Source: Pararhizobium sp. YC-54
Lineage (GTDB): Bacteria; Pseudomonadota; Alphaproteobacteria; Rhizobiales; Rhizobiaceae
DNA: 64,000 bases
Assembly: GCF_025847205.1 (NCBI RefSeq)
Contig: NZ_JAOYTH010000018.1
Coordinates: forward strand, 62,001 to 126,000
Reading direction: 5' to 3'
The notes under the pieces are model-generated. The model saw only the letters and a program-made list of their open reading frames with translations. It was not told the origin of the DNA and searched no databases. Made by a program: the position numbers and the translations under genes. How positions within the stretch are numbered: position 1 is the first letter of the stretch; every line of letters begins with the position of its first letter. This document shows positions 44,888 through 55,581 of this stretch, in pieces.

Positions 44888-45865
44888 ATGGACGATTCAG
44901 CGCCACTCTCATCCGTGGCTGTGGATTATTCGGAGCGGGGAATTTTTCGCTTAGGCTTAAAAATGAGTCATCTGCAGCTGATTCTCGCCATCGAAGAACA
45001 TGGTCAGATTAGCGCAGCGGCCGATTCTCTGAGCATTTCACAGCCGGCAGCGTCGCGCATGCTGGGCGAAGTCGAGGCGATTCTAAAGGCGCCTCTGTGT
45101 GCCCGCGTCGCCCGCGGCGTCGAACTGACACAATATGGCAGGGCGCTGGCGCGGCGCGCGCGGACGATCTTTCTGGAACTTCGGGAAACGACGCGCGAGA
45201 TCAACGAACTGAAGACGGGCAGCGGCGGCTCGGTCTCGCTCGGTTCTGTCACGGGGCCTGCCCTTAATCTGGCCGTTCCGGCCATCCGCCAGGTCTCGAC
45301 CGCCTATCCCGGCATCGAGATCAACATCCAGATCGAAAACAGCAATGTGCTCGTGCGCGAGCTGCTGGCAGCCCGGCACGACTTCGTCATCGGCCGGATA
45401 CCGGACGACATGGATCCCCGGCAATTCAACCTGATCGAGATCGGCGAGGAAGATGTCTGCCTGATCGTTCGCGCGGGCCATCCGCTGCTCGACAAGGGCA
45501 TCATCAGCTCAGCCGATCTTCCCGGCTACGACTGGGTTTTCCAGCCATCCGGAACGCTGCTGCGGCGTGCCGTCGAGGACAGCTTTCTGTCGGCCGGCAC
45601 GCCCCTGCCCTCAACCATCATCAACACGTCGTCCACCATCCTGACGGTTTCCATCGTCCACCACACCAATGCCATCGCTCCCGTCGCCCGGGACGTTGCC
45701 ACTCTGATTGCCGGAAGCGGCAGCCAGGCGGGCGAAATCCGCGTCCTTCCGACAGATTTCAACATCAAGATCCGGCCCTACAGCCTGATCACCGCCCGCG
45801 GCCGGGCGCTGCCGCCGAGCGCCAAGCTTCTCTACGACCTGATCCTGAAGCAGAGCACCGCCTGA
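44888..45865 (+). CDS. gbpR: LysR-family regulator GbpR
   Basis: 325 aa. The winged helix region is LQLILAIEEHGQISAAADSLSISQPAASRML, followed by a LysR effector domain (GGSVSLGSVTGPALNLAVPAI). It is divergent from chvE over a 292-bp intergenic region, the arrangement of gbpR-chvE in Agrobacterium, where GbpR activates chvE in response to sugars. The N-terminus has about 25 extra residues before the helix-turn-helix, as GbpR does. Confidence 0.9.
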   Translation: MDDSAPLSSVAVDYSERGIFRLGLKMSHLQLILAIEEHGQISAAADSLSISQPAASRMLGEVEAILKAPLCARVARGVELTQYGRALARRARTIFLELRETTREINELKTGSGGSVSLGSVTGPALNLAVPAIRQVSTAYPGIEINIQIENSNVLVRELLAARHDFVIGRIPDDMDPRQFNLIEIGEEDVCLIVRAGHPLLDKGIISSADLPGYDWVFQPSGTLLRRAVEDSFLSAGTPLPSTIINTSSTILTVSIVHHTNAIAPVARDVATLIAGSGSQAGEIRVLPTDFNIKIRPYSLITARGRALPPSAKLLYDLILKQSTA

Positions 45866-45916
45866 TCAGGCCCGCAAAACCCTGACATGCTCTAAAGCCG
45901 GAAAATGGAGAGACAG

Positions 45917-46384
45917 ATGTTCGGGATATCGGTGTTCCAATCGGTTCTGGAGCGGTTGAAGGCGGAAGAGGACGGCGAGGAAGTGGCTTCGAAAGAGGAC
46001 CGGCCGTCCGCCGCCATACGCGGCTTCAACGCGGGCTTGGTGGGTAATCCTGAAACGTCAGCAATGGCCGGAAACGGAGCGGTCCAACGCGCCTATTTCG
46101 ATACGGCAAGCGATGAGATGCTCGCCCCCGCCAAACCCGTGCCCAAACCCGTCATGCCGGAGCATCTCGGCAGGATCCGCCCGGAACAGATTGCCGCCGA
46201 CCTGGCGCTGACGGAAACGGAAACGCTCCAGACACTGGCCGATAAACGCCGCCGTTTTGCCGCTGAAAACCACCCGGACCGCCATGATCCCGACTACCGG
46301 GCCAATGCCACACTGCGCATGAAGGTCGCCAACATGCTGATCGACGAAGCGCAAAGGCGGCTGCGCCAGATGCAGCGCCGGTGA
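45917..46384 (+). CDS. J-domain protein (DnaJ-like)
   Basis: 155 aa from the ATG at 45917, which has GGAG six bases upstream; an ATG at 45905 would add four residues. The C-terminal 70 residues form a short J-like domain with the H-P-D tripeptide (AENHPDRHDPDYRANA) between two helices, the contact that stimulates DnaK ATPase. The N-terminal half is low in structure. It lacks the Gly/Phe and zinc regions of true DnaJ, so it is an accessory co-chaperone or a J-like adaptor. Confidence 0.8.
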   Translation: MFGISVFQSVLERLKAEEDGEEVASKEDRPSAAIRGFNAGLVGNPETSAMAGNGAVQRAYFDTASDEMLAPAKPVPKPVMPEHLGRIRPEQIAADLALTETETLQTLADKRRRFAAENHPDRHDPDYRANATLRMKVANMLIDEAQRRLRQMQRR

Positions 46385-46387
46385 CGA

Positions 46388-46615
46388 TCAGGCCGGATCG
46401 TCGGTCTCTTTCTCTTCGACAGCCCCGGTCTTCGGCTTGAAGAAGATGATCAGCACGCAGGCCGTATAGGCAGAGACTGCAAGGAAGATCATCCCCCAGG
46501 TGTCGGCTCCGTTCCAGAATTCGACGGCGGTCCACGCACAGCAGAGCACCACGATCAGAAGCCGGACCCAAAGCGGCTTGTAGAACGGATGATCCGGATC
46601 GATGAACTTCATCAT
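46388..46615 (-). CDS. Small membrane protein, DUF3329-like
   Basis: 75 aa. Starts MMKFIDPDHPFYKPLWVRLLI with two hydrophobic helices (residues about 17-35 and 40-60) and a charged tail. The pattern DP-x-HPF-x-PLW resembles small alphaproteobacterial inner-membrane proteins annotated DUF3329. Convergent with the J-domain gene, 3 bp apart. Function unknown. Confidence 0.7.
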   Translation of the reverse strand: MMKFIDPDHPFYKPLWVRLLIVVLCCAWTAVEFWNGADTWGMIFLAVSAYTACVLIIFFKPKTGAVEEKETDDPA

Positions 46616-47003
46616 GCAAACTGTCCTTGAGGATGTGCCCGGCCATTCGGGCCCTGCATCAAAGGCCACAGCTTTATGTCCAAATGGACATTTGCTGCAA
46701 GAGGCCGACGGTTTAACAGCTTGACGGCCGCGAACTAAATAGAATAAATATTCCGAAAATTAGCATTGTTACGTTTTCATTCCGATTTCGCATGCGCCGG
46801 AGGAGATATACGGTCCATACGTGCCCGGACATGAAAGGAACAGGGAGAGAGATTAAACCTGTCCGCAACACGGCGGATCGGCAAATACCGGAAACCACCT
46901 CAAGAGCATCAGCGCGGACCTGTCTTCCGCAACGCCTGTCCGGAGTGAGCGTCATCACCCCGTCCCTTCGCGGCGCTTTGCCGCTCGTCAAAAAGAGATG
47001 AAC
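46616..47003. promoter_or_regulatory. Intergenic region upstream of idhA with a 7-bp dyad
   Basis: 388 bp without a credible gene. A palindrome ATGTCCA-AA-TGGACAT lies at 46676-46691, and an A/T-rich tract (about 46735-46775) that could hold promoter elements follows. The dyad is the only operator-like site I see. Confidence 0.45.
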
Positions 47004-47999
47004 ATGACCGTCAGATTTGGTCTTCTCGGTGCCGGCCGTATCGGCAAGGTTCACGCCAAAGCCGTCAGCGGCAATCCGGATGCCGTCCTCGTCGCCGTTG
47101 CCGACGCCTTTCCCGAGGCGGCCGACGCGATCGCCAGGCAATATGGCTGCGCTGTCCGCACGATCGAGGAGATCGAAAAGTCAGCGGATATCGATGCCGT
47201 CGTCATCTGCACTCCGACGGATACCCATGCCGACCTGATCGAGCGTTTCGCCCGCGCCGGCAAGGCGATCTTCTGCGAAAAACCGATCGATCTCGACGTC
47301 GGCCGCGTGCGCGAATGCATGAAGGTTGTCGAAGAGACCAAGGGCAAGCTGATGGTCGGCTTCAACCGCCGTTTCGATCCGCATTTCATGGCGGTGCGCA
47401 AGGCGATCGACGACGGCAAGATCGGCACGGTCGAAATGGTCACGATCATCTCGCGCGATCCCGGCGCCCCGCCTGTCGATTATATCAAGCGCTCCGGCGG
47501 CATTTTCCGCGACATGACCATCCATGATTTCGACATGGCCCGCTTCCTGCTCGGTGAAGAGCCGGTCGTCGTCACGGCCCACGCGGCTGTTCTCGTCGAT
47601 CCGGAGATCGGCAAGGCAGGCGACTATGACAGCGTCTCGGTCATTCTGGAGACTGCCTCCGGCAAGCAGGCGATCATCTCCAATTCCCGCCGCGCCACCT
47701 ACGGCTACGACCAGCGCATTGAAGTGCACGGGTCGAAGGGCGTCGTCTCCGCCGAGAACCAGCGCGCCGTCTCAATCGAGATCGCCAATAGTGACGGCTA
47801 TACCCGCCCGCCGTTGCATGATTTCTTCATGACGCGCTACACCGAAGCCTATGCCAACGAAATCGCCGGTTTCATCTCCGCGATCGAAAAGGGCACGAAG
47901 ATCACGCCTTCCGGCGCCGACGGCCTTGCAGCGCTGGCTCTCGCCGACGCCGCCGTGAAGTCCGTGACGGAAAAGCGCCAGATCCGCATTGGCGCCTGA
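47004..47999 (+). CDS. idhA: Inositol 2-dehydrogenase (Gfo/Idh/MocA family)
   Basis: 331 aa. NAD-binding GLLGAGRIGKVHAKAV at the N-terminus, the EKPIDLDVGR motif (catalytic Lys), and GGIFRDMTIHDFDMARFL (conserved Asp/His pair). This matches rhizobial IdhA/IolG, which oxidises myo-inositol to scyllo-inosose with NAD. ATG 46998 is an alternative start two codons earlier. Other iol genes are not in the window, as is common in rhizobia. Confidence 0.92.
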   Translation: MTVRFGLLGAGRIGKVHAKAVSGNPDAVLVAVADAFPEAADAIARQYGCAVRTIEEIEKSADIDAVVICTPTDTHADLIERFARAGKAIFCEKPIDLDVGRVRECMKVVEETKGKLMVGFNRRFDPHFMAVRKAIDDGKIGTVEMVTIISRDPGAPPVDYIKRSGGIFRDMTIHDFDMARFLLGEEPVVVTAHAAVLVDPEIGKAGDYDSVSVILETASGKQAIISNSRRATYGYDQRIEVHGSKGVVSAENQRAVSIEIANSDGYTRPPLHDFFMTRYTEAYANEIAGFISAIEKGTKITPSGADGLAALALADAAVKSVTEKRQIRIGA

Positions 48000-48015
48000 A
48001 CGATTTGGCTCGACG

Positions 48016-48043
48016 AGGAAAGGCCGGGTTCGCCGGCCTTCCT
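48016..48043. terminator. Bidirectional terminator between idhA and the ROK gene
   Basis: AAGGCCGG (48020-48027), loop GTTCG, CCGGCCTT (48033-48040), with GG/CC outer pairs around a bulged A. It lies between converging stop codons; T tracts are poor. Confidence 0.6.
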
Positions 48044-49278
48044 CAAGCCGGGTCTGCGGCGGGCGGTAGCGGCCTGAAGGCCGCGATGTCGTGATCCATA
48101 TCGGTCAGGGCCCGGTCCAAATGCCCCTCGAAAACCAGTCTCTGTTCATCGAAGATCACCGAAATCTCCGGCCGGCCCTGCAGGCGGACCTCATGCGATT
48201 GCTCAAGCCCCTCATCGATGCCGCGCTGCAAAAGATCGAAGTAACGCGTTCCCGGTCCGGTTATGGAGATCGGCATGCGTTCGTAGAGGCTGAGCAGCCG
48301 GGAAAGGCCATTGCCGAGCGCTATGCCTGCCTGACGGAAAGCGTAGCCCGCCATGCGGTTTCCCTGGCGCGCACTGGTGGCGATCTTGTCCATTTCCGCC
48401 AGCGGCACGAATTTGGCCGGGATCGTATCGGGCGGCACTTCAAACGCCGAGCGCAGGATGCCGTAGAATCCGGCCGACGCCTCGATGCAGCCAAAGGAGC
48501 CGCAGCGGCAAAGGCAACCGTTGGCAGCATGCAGCATGTGACCGAAATTGGGAGCCGTTACCTCCAGTTCGCCGAACCGGTCCTTGCGGGCAATGCCAAG
48601 CCCGATACTGTGTCCAAGCGACAAAGCGGCAAGCCCGCGGAACGAACCAGCCTGACTTGCATCCGCCTTCATCCCCAGTGCCTGCGCGACCAAAAGGGTT
48701 TCGTTGTTCAGCGTGACCTTGGCGCGCCATCGAGGCGCCAGCAGCGAAACGAAATCGATCTGCTCGCCGCCAAACACCGGCGACCACAAAAGCCGCTTGC
48801 CATCGGCATCGACGGTGCCCTTGCTGGAGATCGAGATGGCGAGGATTTGTGCCTTGTCCAATTGCGACCGTTCAATGAGGCGGTCCAGCGCAACGAGGAA
48901 ACCCTCGGCAAAAGGCTGCGTTCCGACAATCTTATGATTGCGCGGCTCCTCGAAACGGTCGATCAGCCGGCCGGAATAATCTACCAGGGAATATTGCACC
49001 ACATCCGAGGAGATGCGCACGGCGATCAGATAGCCGCTGTCGCGACGCTGCGCAAACAACACCCGCGGCCGTCCGCGTCCCGACGGCGCCTGCTGTTCCG
49101 CCTTCTCGATGACCCCTGCCCGCTCCAGTTCGGCGGTGATCGCCGAAACCGTCGCAGAGGCCAAGCCGGTATGCTCGGATATGTCGGTATGAGACAGCGG
49201 CCCAAGGCGCCGCAACGTCGCAAGCACGAGCGCGCTGTTTTGCTGACGCACCAATTCGGTGCTTGATTTGCTCAGCAT
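48043..49278 (-). CDS. ROK-family transcriptional repressor (XylR-like)
   Basis: 411 aa. N-terminal winged helix (RQQNSALVLATLRRLGPLSHTDISEHTGLASATVSAI) joined to a sugar-kinase-like ROK domain with the Cys-rich zinc site CLCRCGSFGCIE. Divergent from xylF, so most likely the xylose-responsive repressor of xylFHG. The ATG at 49278 starts MLSKSSTELVRQQN, as in other rhizobial XylR proteins. Confidence 0.88.
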   Translation of the reverse strand: MLSKSSTELVRQQNSALVLATLRRLGPLSHTDISEHTGLASATVSAITAELERAGVIEKAEQQAPSGRGRPRVLFAQRRDSGYLIAVRISSDVVQYSLVDYSGRLIDRFEEPRNHKIVGTQPFAEGFLVALDRLIERSQLDKAQILAISISSKGTVDADGKRLLWSPVFGGEQIDFVSLLAPRWRAKVTLNNETLLVAQALGMKADASQAGSFRGLAALSLGHSIGLGIARKDRFGELEVTAPNFGHMLHAANGCLCRCGSFGCIEASAGFYGILRSAFEVPPDTIPAKFVPLAEMDKIATSARQGNRMAGYAFRQAGIALGNGLSRLLSLYERMPISITGPGTRYFDLLQRGIDEGLEQSHEVRLQGRPEISVIFDEQRLVFEGHLDRALTDMDHDIAAFRPLPPAADPA

Positions 49279-49395
49279 TGCGCATCCCTGTGATTCACGA
49301 ATTCCACAAACACATGCTCCTCCCAAAGCATCTGCCCGATGTCAAACTGCATTATCCAAAGCGTTGTTGACAGCCCCGAAAAACTCTGACATCTA

Positions 49396-49416
49396 TTTTC
49401 TCGACTGTCGAGAAAA
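49396..49416. promoter_or_regulatory. Putative XylR operator
   Basis: Perfect 10-bp dyad TTTTCTCGAC-T-GTCGAGAAAA (49396-49416) in the ROK-xylF intergenic region, 93 bp upstream of the xylF start. The size and symmetry suit a dimeric ROK repressor. Confidence 0.65.
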
Positions 49417-49508
49417 AAACTCTTTCGGGTTGACGACAGGCAATTTTGCTGGCCGGGGGCCGTGCGGGAGGTTCGCACGGACGGCCAGCGGTCACTTGGG
49501 AGGACTTC

Positions 49509-50549
49509 ATGAAATCAGTTTTGACACTGATGGCAGGCGCTGCCATCATCGTATCCCTGCACACGGCAGCCATGGCCAAGGATCTGGTCGTCGGCGTTTC
49601 CTGGTCGAACTTCCAGGAAGAACGCTGGAAGACCGACGAAGCCGCCATCAAGGCAGCCCTCGAAGCATCCGGCGACAAGTACATCTCCGCTGACGCCCAG
49701 GCATCGGCTGCAAAGCAGCTGACCGACATCGAATCGCTGATCGCCCAGGGCGCCAACGCCATCATCGTTCTGGCGCAGGATTCGGAAGCCATCGGCCCGG
49801 CCATCGAAAAGGCTGCTGCTGAAGGTATTCCGGTCGTCGGCTATGACCGCCTGATCGAAAACCCGGCCGCCTACTACATCACCTTCGACAACAAGGAAGT
49901 CGGCCGCATGCAGGCTGCCGAAGTGTTCAAGGTCAAGCCGGAAGGCAACTACGTCTTCATCAAGGGCGCTTCGACTGACCCGAACGCAGACTTCCTGTTC
50001 TCCGGCCAGATGGAAGTGCTCAAAGCCGCCATGGACGCAGGCAAGATCAAGAATGTCGGCGAAGCCTACACGGACGGCTGGAAGCCGGAAGCTGCCCAGA
50101 AGAACATGGAACAGTTCCTGACCGCCAACGACAACAAGGTTGACGGCGTCGTCTCCTCCAACGACGGCATGGCCGGCGGTGTTGTCGCAGCGCTCGAAGC
50201 CCAGGGCCTCGCAGGCTCGGTTCCGGTTTCAGGCCAGGACGGCGACAAGGCCGCTCTGAACCGCGTTGCCCTTGGTACCCAGACCGTATCCGTCTGGAAG
50301 GATAGCCGCGAACTCGGCAAGAAGGCCGGCGAAATCGCCGTAGCCCTTGCTGGCGGCGCTTCGATGGACTCCATCCCCGGCACCGTCAAGTTCTCCGGCG
50401 GCCCGAAGGGCGTCGAAATGCAGTCGTTCTTCATTGCGCCACAGCCGATCACCAAGGAAAACCTGAACGTCGTCATCGACGCCGGCTGGATTTCCAAGGA
50501 AGAAACCTGCCAGGGCGTGAAGGCCGGAACCGTTGCGGTCTGCAACTGA
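49509..50549 (+). CDS. xylF: D-xylose-binding periplasmic protein
   Basis: 346 aa. Signal peptide 1-23 (ending AAMA-KD). The mature sequence has [53 protein letters not shown] and a C-terminal Cys pair ([14 protein letters not shown]), all features of XylF. GGAGG precedes the ATG. First gene of xylFHG. Confidence 0.94.
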   Translation: MKSVLTLMAGAAIIVSLHTAAMAKDLVVGVSWSNFQEERWKTDEAAIKAALEASGDKYISADAQASAAKQLTDIESLIAQGANAIIVLAQDSEAIGPAIEKAAAEGIPVVGYDRLIENPAAYYITFDNKEVGRMQAAEVFKVKPEGNYVFIKGASTDPNADFLFSGQMEVLKAAMDAGKIKNVGEAYTDGWKPEAAQKNMEQFLTANDNKVDGVVSSNDGMAGGVVAALEAQGLAGSVPVSGQDGDKAALNRVALGTQTVSVWKDSRELGKKAGEIAVALAGGASMDSIPGTVKFSGGPKGVEMQSFFIAPQPITKENLNVVIDAGWISKEETCQGVKAGTVAVCN

Positions 50550-50586
50550 TCCGAACCTGAACATGGGCAAATAAGGTCCCGTCACG

Positions 50587-50614
50587 AGCGCCGCAGCGAT
50601 CACGTTGCGGCGCT
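50587..50614 (+). terminator. Hairpin between xylF and xylH
   Basis: AGCGCCGCA (50587-50595) pairs with TGCGGCGCT (50606-50614) over a 10-base loop, followed by TCTCC. It may trim or stabilise the xylF message and lower xylH expression, as at chvE/gguA. Confidence 0.6.
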
Positions 50615-50666
50615 TCTCCAATGTGCGGTACTTTAAACACAAGAATAAAGGGGGAGTAATCAGCAA

Positions 50667-51980
50667 ATGGCGAACACCACCATTGCAACGCCTTCCAGCA
50701 GCGTGCGCCAGACACAGGGAACCGCCCTGCAGCGGTTCCTGCAGGCGACCGAGATCGATACCCGGCTTCTCGGGATGATCGCAGCGCTGCTGTGTATCTG
50801 GCTCGGCTTTCAATATTTCACCGGCGGGCTTTTCCTGACACCGCGCAATCTGTGGAACCTCACGGTCCAGGCTGCTTCGGTCTCGGTCATGGCAACGGGC
50901 ATGGTGCTCGTCATCGTCACCCGCAATATCGACCTGTCGGTCGGCTCGATCCTCGGCTTTGTCGGCATGATCATGGCAATCACGCAGGCGAAAATCCTGC
51001 CGCCGCTGATCGGCTTCGACCATCCGGCCACCTGGATCATAGCGCTCATGGTCGGCATCGCACTGGGAACCGCCATCGGCGCGTTTCAGGGCATCATCAT
51101 TGCCTTTCTCAATGTCCCCGCCTTCATCGTCACGCTCGGCGGCCTGCTGATCTGGCGCGCGGCGGCCTTCCTCGTCATCTCCGGTGCAACCGTTGCCCCG
51201 ATGGACTCGACATTCCGCCTGATGGGCGGCGGCGCGGAAGGATCGATCGGCGCCACGGCAAGCTGGGTCGTCGGTGTCATCGCCTGCGTCATCATCGTCG
51301 CCTCGATCATCAACTCACGCAAGCAGCGCAAGCGCTTCGGCTTTCCGCTGCGTCCGATGTGGGCGGAATACTTCCTCTCGTTCGTCGGCTGCGTCATGGT
51401 GCTGGCCGCCGTCTGGGTGCTCAACAGCTATTACATGCCGGTCAACCTCGCCAAGAAATATGCCGAGGCCAACAACATTCCCTGGCCTGAAGGCGGGCTG
51501 CAGATCCCGCTCGGCATCGCCATTCCGGTCCTGATGGCGGTCGGCATCGCCATCGCCATGAGCTTCCTCACCACGCGCACGCGCTTTGGCCGTTATGTCT
51601 TTGCAATCGGCGGCAATCCGGAAGCGGCGGAACTGGCCGGCATCAAGACCCGCTGGGTGACGGTACGCATCTTCGCGCTGATGGGCGCGCTCTGCGCCAT
51701 CGCCGCCGCCATCTCGACGGCCCGCCTGAACGCGGCAACGAATGCGCAGGGCACGCTCGACGAACTCTATACGATTGCTGCGGCCGTCATCGGCGGCACA
51801 TCGCTCGCCGGCGGCATGGGGACGATCTCGGGAGCGGTTCTCGGAGCCATCGTCATGCAGTCGCTGCAGTCCGGCATGGTGCTGTTGCGCATCGACACAC
51901 CGCTGCAAAGCATCGTCATCGGCATCGTGCTGGTCATGGCCGTCTGGCTGGATACCGTTTATCGCGGCCGAGCCAAGTAG
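50667..51980 (+). CDS. xylH: D-xylose ABC transporter permease
   Basis: 437 aa, longer than GguB/RbsC, as usual for XylH. About ten to twelve helices, [28 protein letters not shown], and [29 protein letters not shown]. Forms the inner-membrane channel for xylose. 14 bp before xylG. Confidence 0.94.
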   Translation: MANTTIATPSSSVRQTQGTALQRFLQATEIDTRLLGMIAALLCIWLGFQYFTGGLFLTPRNLWNLTVQAASVSVMATGMVLVIVTRNIDLSVGSILGFVGMIMAITQAKILPPLIGFDHPATWIIALMVGIALGTAIGAFQGIIIAFLNVPAFIVTLGGLLIWRAAAFLVISGATVAPMDSTFRLMGGGAEGSIGATASWVVGVIACVIIVASIINSRKQRKRFGFPLRPMWAEYFLSFVGCVMVLAAVWVLNSYYMPVNLAKKYAEANNIPWPEGGLQIPLGIAIPVLMAVGIAIAMSFLTTRTRFGRYVFAIGGNPEAAELAGIKTRWVTVRIFALMGALCAIAAAISTARLNAATNAQGTLDELYTIAAAVIGGTSLAGGMGTISGAVLGAIVMQSLQSGMVLLRIDTPLQSIVIGIVLVMAVWLDTVYRGRAK

Positions 51981-51993
51981 AGGAGTTCGAACA

Positions 51994-52779
<786 letters not shown>

Positions 52780-52803
52780 GTTTCCCTTCTGTCCGAAAAT
52801 CCG

Positions 52804-52835
52804 ATGCCGCGCTCAAAGAGCGCGGCATTTCTTTT
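52804..52835 (+). terminator. Rho-independent terminator of xylFHG
   Basis: ATGCCGCGCTC (52804-52814), loop AAA, GAGCGCGGCAT (52818-52828), then TTTCTTTT. Perfect stem; ends the xylose operon. Confidence 0.92.
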
Positions 52836-53009
52836 CATGCCGGCAAATCGTGCAGAATGCCACTCCTCCGCACTGGCAGCCCGGTGCGAACTGGACCGCA
52901 TTCAATCCACGGGATTTTCCTGCTGCCGAAACGCTTTCACCATTGATGCGCCGTCTATCCTAGGCTATGAACCGGTCACAGCCTGCTTCGACGCCTTGCC
53001 GTCGCGGAT

Positions 53010-53086
53010 GCACCCGTAGCTCAGCTGGATAGAGTGCTGCCCTCCGAAGGCAGAGGTCACTGGTTCGAATCCAGTCGGGTGCACCA
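53010..53086 (+). tRNA. tRNA-Arg (anticodon CCG)
   Basis: 77 nt cloverleaf. Acceptor GCACCCG pairs with CGGGTGC, discriminator A and encoded CCA (53084-53086). D-arm TAGCTCAGCTGGATAGAG, anticodon stem CTGCC/GGCAG with loop CTCCGAA giving anticodon CCG at 53044-53046, T-arm GGTTCGAATCC. Reads codon CGG. The accessory patch that follows starts right at its 3' end. Confidence 0.97.
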
Positions 53087-53150
53087 ATCCACCGTTTGGA
53101 GATTCGAACCGAAAATTGTCTCGCATTGCGACGCATGCTTGGATAGCCCC

Positions 53151-54458
53151 TCAAGCCGCTGTAGCGCGACGAGCCAGCAGATGCCCCGCATTGCGGATGA
53201 CAAGTGAAGCCAAAGCGCCAATAGCTGCCGACGCCGCATAGCCAGGCAGAAAACCCGGCACGAAATCGGGATGAGTCCAATAGTCTATCGCAAGCGCGGT
53301 CAGGCGGTCAGGGCCGAAATTAGCGGCTTCAATGAGCAGCATGGTGAGGCACCCCGTGCCAAGGCCGATCAGGGTTGCCAGAACAGCCATGCGCACTTCG
53401 CCGCCAAGTCTTGACGGCAACGCCGGCCGCAGAAAACCGGCGGCCGCTCCTGCGCCTGCCAGTCCCGCCCACCATAGAGAGATGCGTTGCAGAGCAGTGC
53501 CGTCCGCAAACATCGATACTTCCTCACCATAGCCGGGCTGTGCGAGCAAGGTGGCCAGCAGAGCAGCAACAAGCGCGATGCGCCAGCCGAAGAGCGCGCC
53601 GATGACCAGCGCTGAGTATGTCCAGATACCCAACGGCATAGCGAGCGGCGGCTTCGGAGCGGCAAACAGCAACAGCATCAGGAGCGTCGCGAGTGCAATT
53701 CCAGCCCATGATGCAAGCCGCCTTTCAGTGAGCCACTTGCTGATGCTCAGTCCAACCGTCATCGTGGAAAGCGCCAGTCGGTCGATTGTACGCCAAACCA
53801 ACTGCGTTAGCGGCACCCCGACCACGACCAGCATAGACGCGAGTGTTGCCTTGGCAACGTCGGCGGCCATCCTCACCATCCCCGGCAAGTTTTCCGCAAT
53901 CCGCACGTATGCTGGCTCCAGGAGGAGGCCCGCTGTCGGCAATGTCAACAGCAAGGTGCCCGTCAGCCACAGCAGGATTTGGCTGGGCGCGACGGCAACC
54001 AAAAAAGCTGCTGTGCGTGCCCATGGGCGCAGCGCTCTGTAAAGCGGCACGCGTCGTAATGCCGTCCATAGAGCGAGCCAGGATAGTGCAAAGCACGCTA
54101 TCAGGAACGCGTGACCAGCACCAAAAGGATGAGCCACAGCATAGAACAAGTGACCCCAAACGGTCCAGAGCGCATGCGTAGCCTCAACGGCAAACCGCCA
54201 GACAGCGTACAGGAGAAGCAGCACGCATCCCGCGCTGAATAGCTTGGCGAGCGCTTCGCCGAGATTGCCCGAGCCCCCTTGGTTTTCCCATCCAAAGGTT
54301 TGCTGATTTTGCCGCTCCGCTGCATTGCGGTAGTCATTCCACCGCTGCGCATCCTCCTGGGCCTTCCGCTCCGCGACGCGGTCATCGTAGGCGCGGACCT
54401 GATATGAGTAGTGACCGTGCTGGGACGCCAGTCGGTCACGCTCCATATCGTTGCCCAT
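53151..54458 (-). CDS. Polytopic membrane protein of unknown function
   Basis: 435 aa. Residues 1-70 are polar, with a charged Q/N/R-rich stretch (RVAERKAQEDAQRWNDYRNAAERQN) likely to form a coiled coil in the cytoplasm. About ten to eleven hydrophobic segments follow to the C-terminus. No family was recognised. It lies 64 bp past the tRNA-Arg, on the opposite strand, at the edge of the accessory patch and upstream (in its direction) of no obvious partner. Confidence 0.7.
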   Translation of the reverse strand: MGNDMERDRLASQHGHYSYQVRAYDDRVAERKAQEDAQRWNDYRNAAERQNQQTFGWENQGGSGNLGEALAKLFSAGCVLLLLYAVWRFAVEATHALWTVWGHLFYAVAHPFGAGHAFLIACFALSWLALWTALRRVPLYRALRPWARTAAFLVAVAPSQILLWLTGTLLLTLPTAGLLLEPAYVRIAENLPGMVRMAADVAKATLASMLVVVGVPLTQLVWRTIDRLALSTMTVGLSISKWLTERRLASWAGIALATLLMLLLFAAPKPPLAMPLGIWTYSALVIGALFGWRIALVAALLATLLAQPGYGEEVSMFADGTALQRISLWWAGLAGAGAAAGFLRPALPSRLGGEVRMAVLATLIGLGTGCLTMLLIEAANFGPDRLTALAIDYWTHPDFVPGFLPGYAASAAIGALASLVIRNAGHLLARRATAA

Positions 54459-54541
54459 AGCACCTGCCCTCTTTTGCCTTGCAGCCTCACCTTTGGATCA
54501 GAACAGCCGGAGCCATAAAACCGTGACGCAAGGCTCTCCCG

Positions 54542-55468
54542 CTATCGCAGTTTGATCCCTTGCCACCCAAGGATGGGAAACCGCTCTCCAGTATTTGTGG
54601 TCACACCAGAAAGCGCTTTAGCCAAATCTGCGACGAACGCCCGGTATTCCGCCCTCTGGCTGGACTGGTAGCATCCGTTGTTCTCGCCAACCGTACGTTC
54701 AAACGTTTGCCGCCAACCGCAGTACTTGAAAGAAAAGAATGCATAGACGGCGGCGCTGAACTCGGCGGCCTTCACCGGAGCGATGCCACTGTGGGGCTGC
54801 TGAAAAACCCCATGGGTACCCATACGCATGGCAAGTCCCGAGGCATAGGCATCGGCAATAACCTTTCCGGCCGCATCGGTCACGATAAGGACGCCATGGG
54901 GCTCGGCGAAATACTTGAACGCTCCGGATTCTGCCATCACGTCGACGCGAAGAAACCCGCGTCCGTCCGAAAACTCCGTTACCTCTGCTGAAGCGTCTCC
55001 CCCAGTGTAGGACCACCGGTCTCTCTCGAAGAACTTGGCGATCACGCGGCCTTTATCGTTCTTGTCTGGTGCCGGTTCGTTGTCAGGGCTGCCAGACCTC
55101 TTACGTTCAAGAAGCCTGACTTCCTGTTGGAGACTGGTGATCCCTTGCTTGTATGCTCGGATCAGACAGGATTCACGCGCCCCGCAGCGGGCATTCAATT
55201 TGTCAAGCCACTTGGTCAGGCGATCTGTGAGCCGCTGTTGGGCGCTTTGCTCTGAGCCTGCCTTCGCCCGCAACGTGTCGATCACCGCGCTGATTTCTCT
55301 ATCCAGGGCGAGCAGGGAAGGACTTTTGCAAATGGTGACTTGCGCGCGGCCAGCGGCGTGTCGGCACTCGAAGGTCTGCGCCGCAGATGCCGGGCCTGCA
55401 TTGGAGCTGAACAGCATGGCCACGCCGAAACCCGCGACGGAACCCCACCACCACCACCGACTAGACAT
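54542..55468 (-). CDS. Secreted protein with LprI-like N-terminal domain
   Basis: 308 aa. Signal peptide at residues 1-29 (SSRWWWWGSVAGFGVAMLFSSNAGPASA). Residues 30-120 carry four cysteines in the spacing of the lysozyme-inhibitor LprI / DUF1311 domain: FECRHAAGRAQVTICKS, then NARCGARESCLIRAYKQG. The second half is unrecognised (FFERDRWSYTGGDASAEV ... YCGWRQTFERTVGENNGCYQSS). It would act in the periplasm; the LprI likeness suggests interaction with a lysozyme or other envelope protein, but that is inference. Confidence 0.7.
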   Translation of the reverse strand: MSSRWWWWGSVAGFGVAMLFSSNAGPASAAQTFECRHAAGRAQVTICKSPSLLALDREISAVIDTLRAKAGSEQSAQQRLTDRLTKWLDKLNARCGARESCLIRAYKQGITSLQQEVRLLERKRSGSPDNEPAPDKNDKGRVIAKFFERDRWSYTGGDASAEVTEFSDGRGFLRVDVMAESGAFKYFAEPHGVLIVTDAAGKVIADAYASGLAMRMGTHGVFQQPHSGIAPVKAAEFSAAVYAFFSFKYCGWRQTFERTVGENNGCYQSSQRAEYRAFVADLAKALSGVTTNTGERFPILGWQGIKLR

Positions 55469-55581
55469 AAGAAGCCCTCAATAGCTTATGGAAAATAAAC
55501 GCTCTCCCGATCGCATGCCATTCTGATCCCAGACGTGCGCGTAACCTCCGCGTGTTTCACGCGATCTGTCATGCCGCGCAA

